NCBI GenBank assembly: GCA_011052015.1
Contig: DRJZ01000057.1
Location: 1-37,696, forward strand
Length of the DNA stretch: 37,696 nucleotides
Direction: 5' to 3'
DNA from: Acidiferrobacteraceae bacterium
GTDB lineage: Bacteria; Pseudomonadota; Gammaproteobacteria; HyVt-429
Positions within the stretch are counted from its first letter, which is position 1. The number at the start of each line of letters is the position of its first letter. Of this stretch, positions 7,166-15,580 are shown one piece after another. The position numbers and the translations under genes were made by a program. The notes beneath the pieces are model-generated. The model was given only the letters and a program-made list of their open reading frames with translations, searched no databases and had not been told where the DNA came from.

Positions 7166-7554
7166 AAGTTACGTTTGTAGGACTCACGTTCGCGGCTGTT
7201 CATGACGCTAATGCGAAAGCACCGCTGACGCGCGGCCTCCTGCTCCATGGCGGCTACCAGTTCTGAACCGACCCCCTGGCCACGGGCTTGTTCTTTCACG
7301 AACACTTCGGAGATGAGCATCTCGCGCCCCGCAAACAGCAAATAGGTAATAATCTCGCCGTGGATATAACCCACTACCTGCATATCTTGCACGGCAACCA
7401 GAAGTGGCGCACTCGCTTCTCCGATCAACGCGCTGAGCCGCTGGCGTAAGGTGGTGCCATCGGCCTGAAAAGCGGGATTCCAACCTAACTCCCGGTGAAG
7501 TTCTATCACTGCATCGACATCGGTCTCTTGCAGTGGGCGAATGTGAGAGGACAT
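7096..7554 (-). CDS. GNAT family N-acetyltransferase
   Basis: This 152-residue single-domain acetyltransferase has RPLQETDVDAVIELHRELGW as the usual first strand and helix. EVFVKEQARGQGVGSELVAA (about residues 83-102) contains the acetyl-CoA pyrophosphate-binding motif RGQGVG. The C-terminal NSRERESYKRNFYPSLGY matches the family's last helix and strand. The acceptor is unknown. It is the last gene of the minus-strand run from gpmI, starting 19 bases after the DJ-1 gene. No clear ribosome binding site is visible, suggesting coupling. It overlaps the end of the convergent PGPGW gene by 70 bases. Confidence 0.9.
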   Translation of the reverse strand: MSSHIRPLQETDVDAVIELHRELGWNPAFQADGTTLRQRLSALIGEASAPLLVAVQDMQVVGYIHGEIITYLLFAGREMLISEVFVKEQARGQGVGSELVAAMEQEAARQRCFRISVMNSRERESYKRNFYPSLGYNERSQVANFVKRLDWG

Positions 7555-7573
7555 GGCCGATGGAGTAAGGAGA

Positions 7574-8155
7574 CTATGGGTTGTGATGAACCAGGTGAGC
7601 AGGCGGACGTTTTAGTCCTTCTTCTACTTGCGCTGAGGTGTGGGTGTTGGTCAGCAAGGCGATTAACTCAAGGGCGAAATCTATTGTGGTGCCCGGACCT
7701 CGGGAGGTGATTACTTGTCCGTCGCGCACCACCGCGCCACTGTTGTCGATATTGATATTTTTATCCTGTTCATTGTCCAGGGTCCCAGGGAAACAGGTGA
7801 CCCGCTTGCCGTTTAGTAATCCTGCATGAGCCAAGACCTTGGGTGCGGCACATATCGCAGCAGTGTATTTGCCGCGTTCTGTGAGATTATGCAGCAGTTG
7901 ATGAATTCGTGGGTCTTCGTCAAGGTGGGTGGCGCCCGGAAGACCACCGGGTAATACCATCATGTCATAGTCCTGGGACAGGGCGTGGTCCAAGCTAATA
8001 TCGGGCATTACTACAGTCTTTCGGCTACCGGTGACCGGACCCTCGGCCAACCCGGCCACGTCCACCGTTATCCTGGCGCGACGTAGCAAATCAATAACCG
8101 TAACGGCCTCTAGTTCTTCAAAGCCATCCGCCAGGGGTATCAGTACACGCGCCAT
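7574..8155 (-). CDS. yajL: DJ-1/PfpI family protein, YajL type
   Basis: This 193-residue protein has the DJ-1/ThiJ fold. GFEELEA near residues 11-17 carries the conserved glutamate, and AAICAAPKVLA places the nucleophile-elbow cysteine at residue 102. VLPGGLPGATHL and TSRGPGTTIDFALELI are standard family blocks. E. coli YajL is an oxidative-stress-related chaperone reported to have glyoxalase or deglycase activity, the latter debated. The gene follows ctpA after 28 bases on the same strand. Assignment to the family is firm; the symbol rests on length and motif similarity. Confidence 0.88.
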   Translation of the reverse strand: MARVLIPLADGFEELEAVTVIDLLRRARITVDVAGLAEGPVTGSRKTVVMPDISLDHALSQDYDMMVLPGGLPGATHLDEDPRIHQLLHNLTERGKYTAAICAAPKVLAHAGLLNGKRVTCFPGTLDNEQDKNINIDNSGAVVRDGQVITSRGPGTTIDFALELIALLTNTHTSAQVEEGLKRPPAHLVHHNP

Positions 8156-8183
8156 CAGTAGTCACCGCAAAGGCCGAAAAGAG

Positions 8184-9500
8184 TTAAGCGCCATGATGAC
8201 TTTGGGCACGTACAATATTGACACCCTTGAGAAGATTGAGGGCCTCCTGGAGTTGGTAGTCGTCGTGGATAGATTTGTCAGGCCCCTTATTTTTTTTATC
8301 ACCTTTACCATTGGGGTTCTCCAAATGTTTGGCGAGATCGGCCTCGCGCACACCCGGGGACTTCTTTTTCTTTATTTTGGGTAGCTTTAAGGGCTCCACG
8401 ATCACATCCGGCGTGATGCCGGTGGCTTGAATGGAACGACCATTGGGTGTGTAGTAACGGGCCGTTGTGATTTTTAGCGCTGAGCCATTTTTCATGGGCA
8501 AGATGGTTTGCACCGAACCCTTGCCAAAGGTTTTGGTGCCCATAATGATAGCGCGTTTCTGGTCTTGTAATGCTCCAGCGACAATCTCGGAGGCGGAGGC
8601 CGAGCCACCATTGACCAATACGACCATCGGTGTATTGTTGAGCAGGTCTGTGGGCGTGGCGTTGAAATTCAATTTCGAGTCATCCACCCGCCCTTGGGTA
8701 TACACAATCTTACCGCTCTTGATAAAGGCATCGCTAACAGCCACTGCAGCATTGAGGACGCCCCCGGGGTTGTTTCTTAAGTCGAGTACGAGCCCTTTTA
8801 GCTTGTCTTTATTGGCTCTTTTTAATTTTTTTATGGCCTTGCGTAGGGCTTCACCGGTGTTGGCCTGGAATTGAGAAATGCGGATATAGCCATAGCCGTC
8901 TTCTAACGTGCGATTTTTCACACTATGAATTTTGATAATGGCTCGAGTAACGGTGATTTCACGTGGGCTATCGTCGCCGCTGCGGACGATAGAGAGCTTA
9001 ATATCACTACCGGGTTTTCCACGCATCAGTTTGACCGCATCGGCCAAGCTCAATCCCTTAACCGGGGTGTCATCAATGCGTACAATAAGGTCACCCGATA
9101 ACACCCCCGCCTTGGCGGCGGGGGTGTCGTCAATGGGCGTGATGACCTTAACAAACCCGTTTTCCAGGGTGACTTCGATGCCCAAGCCTCCAAATTCGCC
9201 TTCGGTGCTGACGCGAACTTCTCGATAGGCCTCTGGATTCAGGTAGGCCGAGTGGGGGTCCAGCCCGGCGAGCATGCCATGAATGGCGTCTTCGATGAGG
9301 GTGGCATCTTTGACGGGCTCGACGTAGTCACTTCGAATCCGGCTCAGAATTTCGGCGAAGTTCTGAAGCTCAACAAGGGGCAGGGTGGCGTCTGTGTCCG
9401 TTGACGTACGCTCTGCCAGTACCGCCCGTTCCAGGGTGATCCCAAAGCCGACGAATATGCCGATGAGTAAAATTAAGGTATAGCGTACGAACTGCTTCAT
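8184..9500 (-). CDS. ctpA: C-terminal processing peptidase (S41 family, PDZ domain)
   Basis: This 438-residue periplasmic protease has an N-terminal signal or anchor segment (1-29) and the cap sequence YVEPVKDATLIEDAIHGML. A PDZ domain spans about 103-187 (EFGGLGIEVTLENGFVKVI). The S41 catalytic core includes LRNNPGGVL, VNGGSASASEIVAGAL with the likely nucleophile Ser302, and TFGKGSVQ with Lys327 of the Ser-Lys dyad. The C-terminus is a charged, Lys-rich tail. Family members trim C-termini of periplasmic and lipid-linked proteins, including peptidoglycan hydrolases. It sits immediately after envC, the usual gammaproteobacterial arrangement, which supports a cell-wall role. The ribosome binding site CGGAGAC precedes the ATG. 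Confidence 0.95.
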   Translation of the reverse strand: MKQFVRYTLILLIGIFVGFGITLERAVLAERTSTDTDATLPLVELQNFAEILSRIRSDYVEPVKDATLIEDAIHGMLAGLDPHSAYLNPEAYREVRVSTEGEFGGLGIEVTLENGFVKVITPIDDTPAAKAGVLSGDLIVRIDDTPVKGLSLADAVKLMRGKPGSDIKLSIVRSGDDSPREITVTRAIIKIHSVKNRTLEDGYGYIRISQFQANTGEALRKAIKKLKRANKDKLKGLVLDLRNNPGGVLNAAVAVSDAFIKSGKIVYTQGRVDDSKLNFNATPTDLLNNTPMVVLVNGGSASASEIVAGALQDQKRAIIMGTKTFGKGSVQTILPMKNGSALKITTARYYTPNGRSIQATGITPDVIVEPLKLPKIKKKKSPGVREADLAKHLENPNGKGDKKNKGPDKSIHDDYQLQEALNLLKGVNIVRAQSHHGA

Positions 9501-9597
9501 GTGGGTCTCCGTGGATGCGATATCCCTCGATCGCCATATGTCGATCGGGTTTTAGTGGATTATGTATGTTAATACGAGTTGAAGATATGCGCACTTC

Positions 9598-10812
9598 TTA
9601 GGTGGGACGGCGTACCCACAGCAGGGGGTTACGCGGCACACCTTTGTGCCTAATCTCGAAATATAAACCGGGCTGGGCCAGTCCGCCACTGTTTCCCACC
9701 GCAGACACCAATTGGCCGGTCTCTACCCAGTCACCGACTTCGGCATAGAGCGCCTGGTTATGCCCATAAAGGCTCATGTATCCGTCACCATGGTCGATGA
9801 TCAGCAGCAGGCCGAATCCCCCAAACCACTCGGCGAAGGCCACTCGACCGTGAAATATTGCATAGACGTTCTGACCCTCTCGGGCATCCAGGAACAGCCC
9901 TTCCCAGGTGAGGGCGCCGCCTTGTTTGGGGTCGCCGAAGCGGGCTCTTAGGGTGGCCTGGGCCGGAAGCTGGAGTTTGCCACGATAACGGTCAAAGCGT
10001 GTGGTGGTGGTACTGTCTTCGCGCAACTCTTCCATGTAGAGGTTGAGGCCATCGATTAAGCGTACCAGATACTCTTCATCCCGGCGCAGGCGATCAATCT
10101 CTTGAGACTGATTGACCATCCTTTTGTTGAGCAGGGCCACCACATTACTGCGTGTCTCTCGGGAGTGTTCCAGTGTCGTCTTGTCGTTTAATTGGCTTGT
10201 GCCCAGGGCCTTGAGTTCCTGGGAGCGTTGACGAATCTTTTGCTTCAGGTTTGCTAGTTTTTCGAGTGTTTTTTTGATGGCATGTATGCGTTCACTGCGG
10301 GCGCGATTTAGATAACCATAGTACGTTGTTACTCGGCCCATAGCGGCGGGGTCTTCTTGATTGAGCAACATTTTCAGGTACTGTTGTTGGCCCATGGAAT
10401 AGGCAGCACGCATCTGAAAGCCGAGAGTCTTCCTTTGACCGCCCAACTTATTCATTTGTGAGGCATGTTGGGTGGTAACGGTATTGAGATGCTTACGGCT
10501 CTTTTTGAGTTGGTGTTGGGTCTCGTAAATGCGTTTGGTCAAGGCGCCGATCTGGCGCTCTGTGTTACGCAGACGCTCCTGCATGTTATCCCGTTGACCC
10601 CGGGAGGCTTCGATCCGGGTTTGTAATTGGTGGATGCTGGCGCGAAGTGTGTCTAGTTCCTGACCGCGCTCCTGCTTGAGGGTATTGGCCACTGCCCCAG
10701 GCGCCAGGTAGATCAGCGCGGTCAGCAAACCGGGGACTAATGCCCGGTACCGGGAGGAAAAGCAGGCCCGGATGGCGGCTTGGGCCAGTCTAAATAGTGT
10801 GGGGAAGGTCAT
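9598..10812 (-). CDS. envC: Murein hydrolase activator EnvC
   Basis: This 404-residue protein has a signal segment at about 28-43, a long coiled coil (about 48-270) rich in Gln, Arg and Leu heptads, and a C-terminal LytM/M23 domain (about 285-402). The LytM domain is degenerate: the first metal-binding His/Asp site is replaced (ALTWEGLFLDAREG) and the final HxH reads LYFEIRH. This is expected for EnvC, which recruits and activates periplasmic amidases at the division septum and has no hydrolase activity of its own. It lies between gpmI and ctpA, the common order. The start has a weak ribosome binding site, so a slightly internal start is possible. Confidence 0.95.
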   Translation of the reverse strand: MTFPTLFRLAQAAIRACFSSRYRALVPGLLTALIYLAPGAVANTLKQERGQELDTLRASIHQLQTRIEASRGQRDNMQERLRNTERQIGALTKRIYETQHQLKKSRKHLNTVTTQHASQMNKLGGQRKTLGFQMRAAYSMGQQQYLKMLLNQEDPAAMGRVTTYYGYLNRARSERIHAIKKTLEKLANLKQKIRQRSQELKALGTSQLNDKTTLEHSRETRSNVVALLNKRMVNQSQEIDRLRRDEEYLVRLIDGLNLYMEELREDSTTTTRFDRYRGKLQLPAQATLRARFGDPKQGGALTWEGLFLDAREGQNVYAIFHGRVAFAEWFGGFGLLLIIDHGDGYMSLYGHNQALYAEVGDWVETGQLVSAVGNSGGLAQPGLYFEIRHKGVPRNPLLWVRRPT

Positions 10813-10948
10813 CTGTTAGGTGCTGGCCATTTTAAAGGTCAGCAAAACTCGAAGTTGCTATTCGTTAAAAAAAGGCCTCTCCAACGGGAGCAGCCGGGCT
10901 GGGTGCGCTCAAATACCCCCAACGGACACACTGGCCTATACCCTTATC

Positions 10949-12505
10949 TTAGGCCCCGCAGTCCAGTTTGACCAGTGGTTTACCGGTCATTTCCGAAGGA
11001 ATTTCTAGGTCCAGCAGGCGTAGCAGGGTGGGCGCGACGTCTTCCAGGGCGCCGCTGGCTGCGATCGTGGCGATGCGACCCTTGTATATGAGTGGTACCG
11101 GATTAATGGAGTGGGCGGTATGGCGCTGACCCGTTTCGACGTCATACATGCGTTCCGCATTACCGTGATCTGCGGTGATTAACAGCTCTCCACCGGCCTC
11201 GTTCAGGGCCGGGAGAATGCGTCCAAGACAGCTGTCCAGAGTCTCAATGGCTTCGACGGTGGCATCAAAATCACCGGTATGCCCTACCATATCGGGATTG
11301 GCGAAATTACAGATGATGACGTCATATTTTTCTGATCTGATACCCTTTATGAGTTCATCGGTAACGGAATGGGCACTCATGGCAGGTTTGAGATTATAGG
11401 TGGCCACATCGGTAGGTGAAGGCACCAGGATGCGGTCCTCACCCTCGAACGGGGCTTCCACGCCGCCGTTAAAGAAAAAGGTCACATGGGCGTATTTCTC
11501 GGTCTCGGCCAGGCGTAGCTGGCGTTTGCCCAGGCGGGAAAGATAGGCCCCGAGTACATTACTCAGCCTTTCGGGCGCAAATGCCACCGGGATATTGAAC
11601 TCGGATTGGTACTCGGTCAGGCTCACAAACCGGCCCAACCTGAGCACCTTGTCTCTTTCGAAGCCGCCAAAGTCAGGCTCGATAAAGGGCCGTGCGATTT
11701 GACGGGCGCGATCAGAACGGAAGTTCATCATGATCATGACATCACCGTCTTTGATCTGCACCGGCTGCCCACTGGCGTCGATAATGGCGGTGGCCTGAAT
11801 AAACTCATCGGTCTCGCCGCGGCCATAGGCCTGTTCGATGGCCTCGCGGGCACGGAACACCTGAAACGGGGCCTTGCCCTGACTGATGAGGTCATAGGCG
11901 GTTTGGATTCGTGGCCAACGGTGATCCCGATCCATAGCGTAGTAGCGCCCGATAATGGAGGCAAAGCGTCCTTTACCCAAGGCCTGCAGCTTCTCCTCCA
12001 TCTTCTCGATAGACGATAGCGCACTTTTGGGCGGGGTATCACGGCCGTCGGTAAAGGCGTGCAGATAAGTCTTGTCCACCCCACGTTTTCCCGCCATCTC
12101 CATCATGGCGTAGATCTGATCTTCGTGGCTATGTACGCCGCCAGGTGACAATAGACCCATGACGTGTACCGCCCGGTCGGTGACCTTGGCTAGGTCAATC
12201 GCATCGGTGAGAGTGGCATTGGAGAAAAAGGTCCCGGTGGCGATGGCCCGATTGATACGGGTGAATTCCTGGTAGACCACTCGGCCGGCCCCTATATTAA
12301 GGTGGCCGACCTCGGAATTGCCCATTTGCCGGGTGGGCAAGCCCACCGCAGATTCCGAGGCATTGATCAGGGTATGCGGGCATTGGGACCAGAGTCGGTC
12401 CCAATTAGGGGTGTGGGCGGCGGCAATGGCATTGTATTCGATGTTTTCGCTGTATCCCCAGCCATCAAGGATGATCAAAACGATAGGTTTCGGTATCAAA
12501 GACAT
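10949..12505 (-). CDS. gpmI: 2,3-bisphosphoglycerate-independent phosphoglycerate mutase
   Basis: At 518 residues this is full length for the family. The phosphatase-like metal site shows LDGWG (Asp14), the phosphorylated serine is Ser64 in MGNSEVGHLNIGAGR, and ITADHGNAERM provides the late metal ligands. The enzyme interconverts 3- and 2-phosphoglycerate in glycolysis and gluconeogenesis, using manganese. It is the first gene of the minus-strand run gpmI-envC-ctpA and is divergent from the ArsR gene, with about 150 bases between them for both promoters. No strong ribosome binding site precedes the ATG. Confidence 0.97.
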   Translation of the reverse strand: MSLIPKPIVLIILDGWGYSENIEYNAIAAAHTPNWDRLWSQCPHTLINASESAVGLPTRQMGNSEVGHLNIGAGRVVYQEFTRINRAIATGTFFSNATLTDAIDLAKVTDRAVHVMGLLSPGGVHSHEDQIYAMMEMAGKRGVDKTYLHAFTDGRDTPPKSALSSIEKMEEKLQALGKGRFASIIGRYYAMDRDHRWPRIQTAYDLISQGKAPFQVFRAREAIEQAYGRGETDEFIQATAIIDASGQPVQIKDGDVMIMMNFRSDRARQIARPFIEPDFGGFERDKVLRLGRFVSLTEYQSEFNIPVAFAPERLSNVLGAYLSRLGKRQLRLAETEKYAHVTFFFNGGVEAPFEGEDRILVPSPTDVATYNLKPAMSAHSVTDELIKGIRSEKYDVIICNFANPDMVGHTGDFDATVEAIETLDSCLGRILPALNEAGGELLITADHGNAERMYDVETGQRHTAHSINPVPLIYKGRIATIAASGALEDVAPTLLRLLDLEIPSEMTGKPLVKLDCGA

Positions 12506-12620
12506 GGGTTTTGGTTCATAAAAGGGAATATTGGGGCAAAACGCTCTATCACACTATTTATTGTATAATTATTGGATGATAAAGGCATCTACTGGTATGC
12601 TCAGCATGTGCAGACAATAC

Positions 12621-12635
12621 AGTTTGCCTGAAACT
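12621..12635. promoter_or_regulatory. Candidate ArsR operator palindrome
   Basis: AGTTT-GCCTG-AAACT is a perfect 5-base inverted repeat about 24 bases before the ArsR start codon, in the gpmI/ArsR divergent region. Its position suits autoregulation. The assignment is inference; short palindromes occur by chance. Confidence 0.35.
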
Positions 12636-12658
12636 AACTCGTACCCATTAAGAGGCAG

Positions 12659-13000
12659 ATGACCGCAATGACTTTCCCGGCAGAAAACACAGAGCTCATT
12701 ATCGCTAATGAGGCCGATATCCATAACGCCTCACGCGCCCTAAAGGCCATGGCCCACCCGCTCCGGCTTAAGATAATGTGCATCCTGGGTAATGCCGAAG
12801 AGGTCACTGTTCAGGGTATCGTGGAGATGGTCGGTACGTCCCAGAGCAACATCTCTCAACATCTCTCCATCCTGCGGGACAAAGGTATCCTGGCCTGCCG
12901 TAAAGATGCCAACAAGGTGTACTACCGCATCGGGGAAGACAAGATCCTCCACCTCATGATGGCGATGCGAGAGGCCTTCTGCCCGAATTCTCCGAGCTAG
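12659..13000 (+). CDS. ArsR-family regulator, candidate persulfide sensor
   Basis: This 113-residue winged-helix repressor has AMAHPLRLKIMCILG at the alpha-2 region, the recognition helix TSQSNISQHLSILRDKGIL, and the wing KDANKVYYRIG. Cysteines are at 41, 80 and 108. Cys41 and Cys108 fall where SqrR and BigR persulfide sensors carry their sulfur-linking pair (41/42 and 107/108). The metal-sensing CxC of classical arsenic sensors is absent. The gene precedes a rhodanese and a glutaredoxin, which suits sulfane-sulfur sensing. Function is inferred from cysteine positions and context. AGAGG at 12651-12655 sits very close to ATG 12659, so ATG 12668 is an alternative start. Confidence 0.88.
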   Translation: MTAMTFPAENTELIIANEADIHNASRALKAMAHPLRLKIMCILGNAEEVTVQGIVEMVGTSQSNISQHLSILRDKGILACRKDANKVYYRIGEDKILHLMMAMREAFCPNSPS

Positions 13001-13026
13001 ATTTCACCCCGGTCTTTTGTATTGTA

Positions 13027-13052
13027 ACGCCGGGCGCGTTTTCGACCGGCGT
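13027..13052. other. Intercistronic hairpin between ArsR and rhodanese genes
   Basis: ACGCCGG (13027-13033) and CCGGCGT (13046-13052) form a perfect 7-bp stem 24 bases after the ArsR stop codon. No T tract follows, so it is not a standard terminator. It could be an mRNA-stabilising or attenuating hairpin. Confidence 0.35.
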
Positions 13053-13155
13053 AGGATAACCTCATTACTCCTTGTTGGGTCCCGGCGAGGGTGCGCTAAG
13101 ATTCACGGTTTCCTGATTCCTCAGTCTGGTCACTCCCGGAAAGACACTATCAGCC

Positions 13156-13569
13156 ATGAGCCAATTTGTTATTAATAACTGGATGTTGTTCGTGGGCCTA
13201 TTTGTGGTGCTGGCCTTGTTATTGTATGAACCGCTTAGCCAGATGATGTACCGGATACACAAGGTCTCTCCATTGGAAGTACCCAAACTCACCTCCCGTG
13301 ATTCGGCAGTGGTGGTGGATGTGTGTGAGAGTAAGGAGCACAAGCAGGGCCATATCCCTGAGTCCATTAATATTCCCCTAAGCCGCCTGTCTCAGGATAT
13401 TGAGCAGCTTAAAAAGTATCGCGAAAAACCCATTATCCTGTGTTGCCATAGCGGAAATCGTTCCATAAAAGCTGCGGTGATGCTGCGCCGCAATGGATTT
13501 GAAACCGTGTATGCATTGGGTGGTGGTATGTTGGCCTGGGAAAAGGAAAACCTGCCGGTGGAGAGGTAA
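13156..13569 (+). CDS. Membrane-anchored rhodanese-like sulfurtransferase
   Basis: This 137-residue protein has one transmembrane helix (about 9-25) and a single rhodanese domain (about 38-135). The active loop is CHSGNRS with the catalytic Cys97, preceded by a second Cys96. VVDVCESKEHKQGHIPESIN is the standard substrate-fold motif. It would form a cysteine persulfide and relay sulfane sulfur at the membrane. Its stop is 5 bases before grxC, and the order rhodanese-grxC-secB-gpsA is common in gammaproteobacteria. The upstream ArsR gene may regulate it. The true sulfur donor and acceptor are unknown. Confidence 0.92.
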   Translation: MSQFVINNWMLFVGLFVVLALLLYEPLSQMMYRIHKVSPLEVPKLTSRDSAVVVDVCESKEHKQGHIPESINIPLSRLSQDIEQLKKYREKPIILCCHSGNRSIKAAVMLRRNGFETVYALGGGMLAWEKENLPVER

Positions 13570-13574
13570 TTCAG

Positions 13575-13847
13575 ATGGCCTCGCCTGTGTTAATGTACCG
13601 TACACGATTTTGCCCATACTGCATCATGGCCGGGCGCTTGTTGAAATCCAAGGATGTAAAGGTGCAGGCCATCCACGTAGACCGGCAACCCGAGTTACGG
13701 CTGGAAATGGAACGTCTGAGTGGCCGCCACACGGTACCGCAAATCTTCGTGGGCGATAACCATATTGGCGGCTATTCGGAACTCGCCCAGCTAGAGCGTG
13801 GCGGCGAACTGGATAGCCTGTTGGGGACCCAGGCCGGCACGGTCTGA
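13575..13847 (+). CDS. grxC: Glutaredoxin 3
   Basis: At 90 residues this is typical for class I glutaredoxins. The active site is CPYC (residues 13-16), the cis-proline loop is TVPQIF, and the glutathione-binding GGYSEL follows. It reduces protein and glutathione mixed disulfides in the cytoplasm. GAGAGG at the end of the rhodanese gene serves as ribosome binding site, so the two are translated as a unit. The extra cis-Pro and GG blocks match E. coli GrxC. Confidence 0.95.
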   Translation: MASPVLMYRTRFCPYCIMAGRLLKSKDVKVQAIHVDRQPELRLEMERLSGRHTVPQIFVGDNHIGGYSELAQLERGGELDSLLGTQAGTV

Positions 13848-13898
13848 ACGCAGAGATTTTATAGAAAACTTATTTGACTTGAAAGGTAGACAAAAGAC

Positions 13899-14423
13899 AT
13901 GGCAGACAAAGGCAAAGATAAGGGCAACGGAAAATCAGATGGCGCCGCTGAGCCAGAACAACAGGCGGCCTTTAATTTACAAAAGACCTACATCAAAGAT
14001 GTGTCATTTGAGTCGCCGTTAAGCCCCGATGTTTTTATCCAACAGGTGTCACCCCAGATTGACATACAGGTCAATATTGACCACGGCATCCTCGACGACA
14101 AGAATGCCGTTTTTGAAGTCGTGCTCACCGGTACCGTCACCGCCAAGCTTGACGATAAGACTGTATTTTTAACTGAGGTCCACCAGGCGGGGGTTTTTCA
14201 GATTAAAGGCGTGGGTGATGCCGAGTTGGATATGGTCTTGGAGATTGCCTGTCCTAATATTTTGTTACCCTTTCTGCGCGAGGCCATAGCCGATTTGGTG
14301 ACCAAGGGTGGCTTCCCACAACTACTGTTGAATCCGATTAATTTCGAGGTCTTATATCAGCAAAAGCAAGAAGCCCAGGCGGGGGAAAAGACTAAGCCCG
14401 AGAAAAAGGCAAAGCAGGCCTAG
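13899..14423 (+). CDS. secB: Protein-export chaperone SecB
   Basis: This 174-residue SecB is recognised by FNLQKTYIKDVSFESPLSP near residue 25, QIDIQVNI, VFLTEVHQAGVFQI and LREAIADLVTKGGFPQLLLN. The N-terminal ~24 residues and the Lys-rich C-terminal ~15 residues are extensions beyond the conserved core. SecB is a tetrameric cytosolic chaperone that keeps preproteins unfolded and hands them to SecA. It lies between grxC and gpsA, the conserved gammaproteobacterial order. The ribosome binding site before ATG 13899 is weak. Confidence 0.97.
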   Translation: MADKGKDKGNGKSDGAAEPEQQAAFNLQKTYIKDVSFESPLSPDVFIQQVSPQIDIQVNIDHGILDDKNAVFEVVLTGTVTAKLDDKTVFLTEVHQAGVFQIKGVGDAELDMVLEIACPNILLPFLREAIADLVTKGGFPQLLLNPINFEVLYQQKQEAQAGEKTKPEKKAKQA

Positions 14424-14448
14424 CCCTTTGTTGAGTGGGTGGCCTTTT
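14416..14448 (+). terminator. Candidate Rho-independent terminator after secB
   Basis: AGGCC (14416-14420) pairs with GGCCT (14441-14445), and CCC (14424-14426) with GGG (14437-14439), around an asymmetric bulge, followed by TTT. The hairpin overlaps the secB stop codon. A short T run makes termination partial at best; gpsA starts 84 bases later. Confidence 0.4.
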
Positions 14449-14531
14449 ACTTTTGCCCATGGTATTTGGTGAAGACTCATTAAAATAAGATTCGATTAAG
14501 TCTGGGGTTGGGCAAGATTTAGCGGGGGACA

Positions 14532-15545
14532 ATGGATACCGTTAGCGACCAAACCATTGCCGTGCTCGGTGCGGGTTCCTGGGGAACGGCCTTGGCGTTA
14601 TTGGTCGCCGGCAATGGCAGGCCCTGTGTGCTTTGGTCTCATCGCCAGGATACGGCGCAGCGCATGGAAGCCCAACGCTGCAATACTCGCTACCTTGGTG
14701 AGTTTATCTTTCCCGACAACCTACATGTGGTCTCCGACATCCATGCCCTTGCCGGTATTAATCGGTTGTTGGTGGTGGTGCCCAGCCATGCCTTTCGTCG
14801 TACCCTGGAACTCTGGAAGCCGTTGGTCAGCGAAACCTCAGAACCACCGGTGGTGGCCTGGGGCACTAAAGGCCTGGAGCCGGGTAGCACCAAGCTGCTC
14901 GGTGAGGTTGCCCGGGAGGTGCTGGGTGATCAGGTAGCCTTGGGCCTGGTGTCGGGTCCGACCTTCGCGCGGGAGGTGGCCTTGGGTCTGCCCACTGCTC
15001 TTACCGCAGTAGCCGAAGACCGCAGCGTGGCCGATGAGATCGCCAGTTGGTTGCGGAGTGACCGGGTCAGGTGTTACACCAACCAGGACATCATTGGCGT
15101 GCAACTTAGTGGTGCAATTAAAAATGTCATGGCCATTGCCGCTGGCATCAGTGATGGATTGGGCTTTGGCGCCAATGCTCGAGCCGCGCTGATCACCCGT
15201 GGCCTGGTGGAGCTCACCCGATTGGGTGGGGCCCTGGGAGGGCGTCCGGAAACCTTCATGGGTTTGTCGGGGGTGGGTGATCTCATATTAACCTGTACTG
15301 ACGACCAGTCGCGCAATCGTCGCGTCGGTCTTGCCTTGGGGGCCGGTAAACGTCTTGATGAGGCCCTGGCCCGTCTCGGCCAGGAGGCCGAGGGGGTCCA
15401 TACCGCCCGAGAACTTTACCAGTTGTCACAGCAACATAAAGTGGATATGCCCATTACTGAACAAGTTTATCGGGTATTACATGAAGACCTGTCACCCCAG
15501 GCGGCGGTGGAGGCCTTGCTAAGTCGGGAATCTAGGCCAGAGTAA
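14532..15545 (+). CDS. gpsA: NAD(P)-dependent glycerol-3-phosphate dehydrogenase
   Basis: At 337 residues this is full length. The Rossmann motif is GAGSWG (residues 13-18), WGTKGLEPG and SGPTFAREVA are family blocks, SGAIKNVMAIAAG carries the catalytic Lys197, and GLSGVGDLILTCTDDQSRNR is the C-terminal signature. It reduces dihydroxyacetone phosphate to sn-glycerol 3-phosphate, the backbone of membrane phospholipids. It is the last gene of the plus-strand run from the rhodanese. GGGGGA precedes the ATG. Confidence 0.97.
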   Translation: MDTVSDQTIAVLGAGSWGTALALLVAGNGRPCVLWSHRQDTAQRMEAQRCNTRYLGEFIFPDNLHVVSDIHALAGINRLLVVVPSHAFRRTLELWKPLVSETSEPPVVAWGTKGLEPGSTKLLGEVAREVLGDQVALGLVSGPTFAREVALGLPTALTAVAEDRSVADEIASWLRSDRVRCYTNQDIIGVQLSGAIKNVMAIAAGISDGLGFGANARAALITRGLVELTRLGGALGGRPETFMGLSGVGDLILTCTDDQSRNRRVGLALGAGKRLDEALARLGQEAEGVHTARELYQLSQQHKVDMPITEQVYRVLHEDLSPQAAVEALLSRESRPE

Positions 15546-15550
15546 CGATC

Positions 15551-15580
15551 TTTCGCCGCCAAGACGCGAAGGCGCAAAGA
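15551..15580 (+). repeat. Dispersed repeat of the CGCCAAGACGCxAAGGCGCAAAG type
   Basis: The segment TTTCGCCGCCAAGACGCGAA plus GGCGCAAAGA lies just after gpsA. A similar segment follows the fbpB-like gene at 37133-37163. Both sit directly downstream of a gene on the same strand. It is a short non-coding repeat of unknown role. Confidence 0.5.

Noticed and set aside
9598-10812. EnvC read as a broken endopeptidase because its M23 metal ligands are missing
   Set aside because: Loss of the catalytic residues is normal for EnvC, which acts as an amidase activator.
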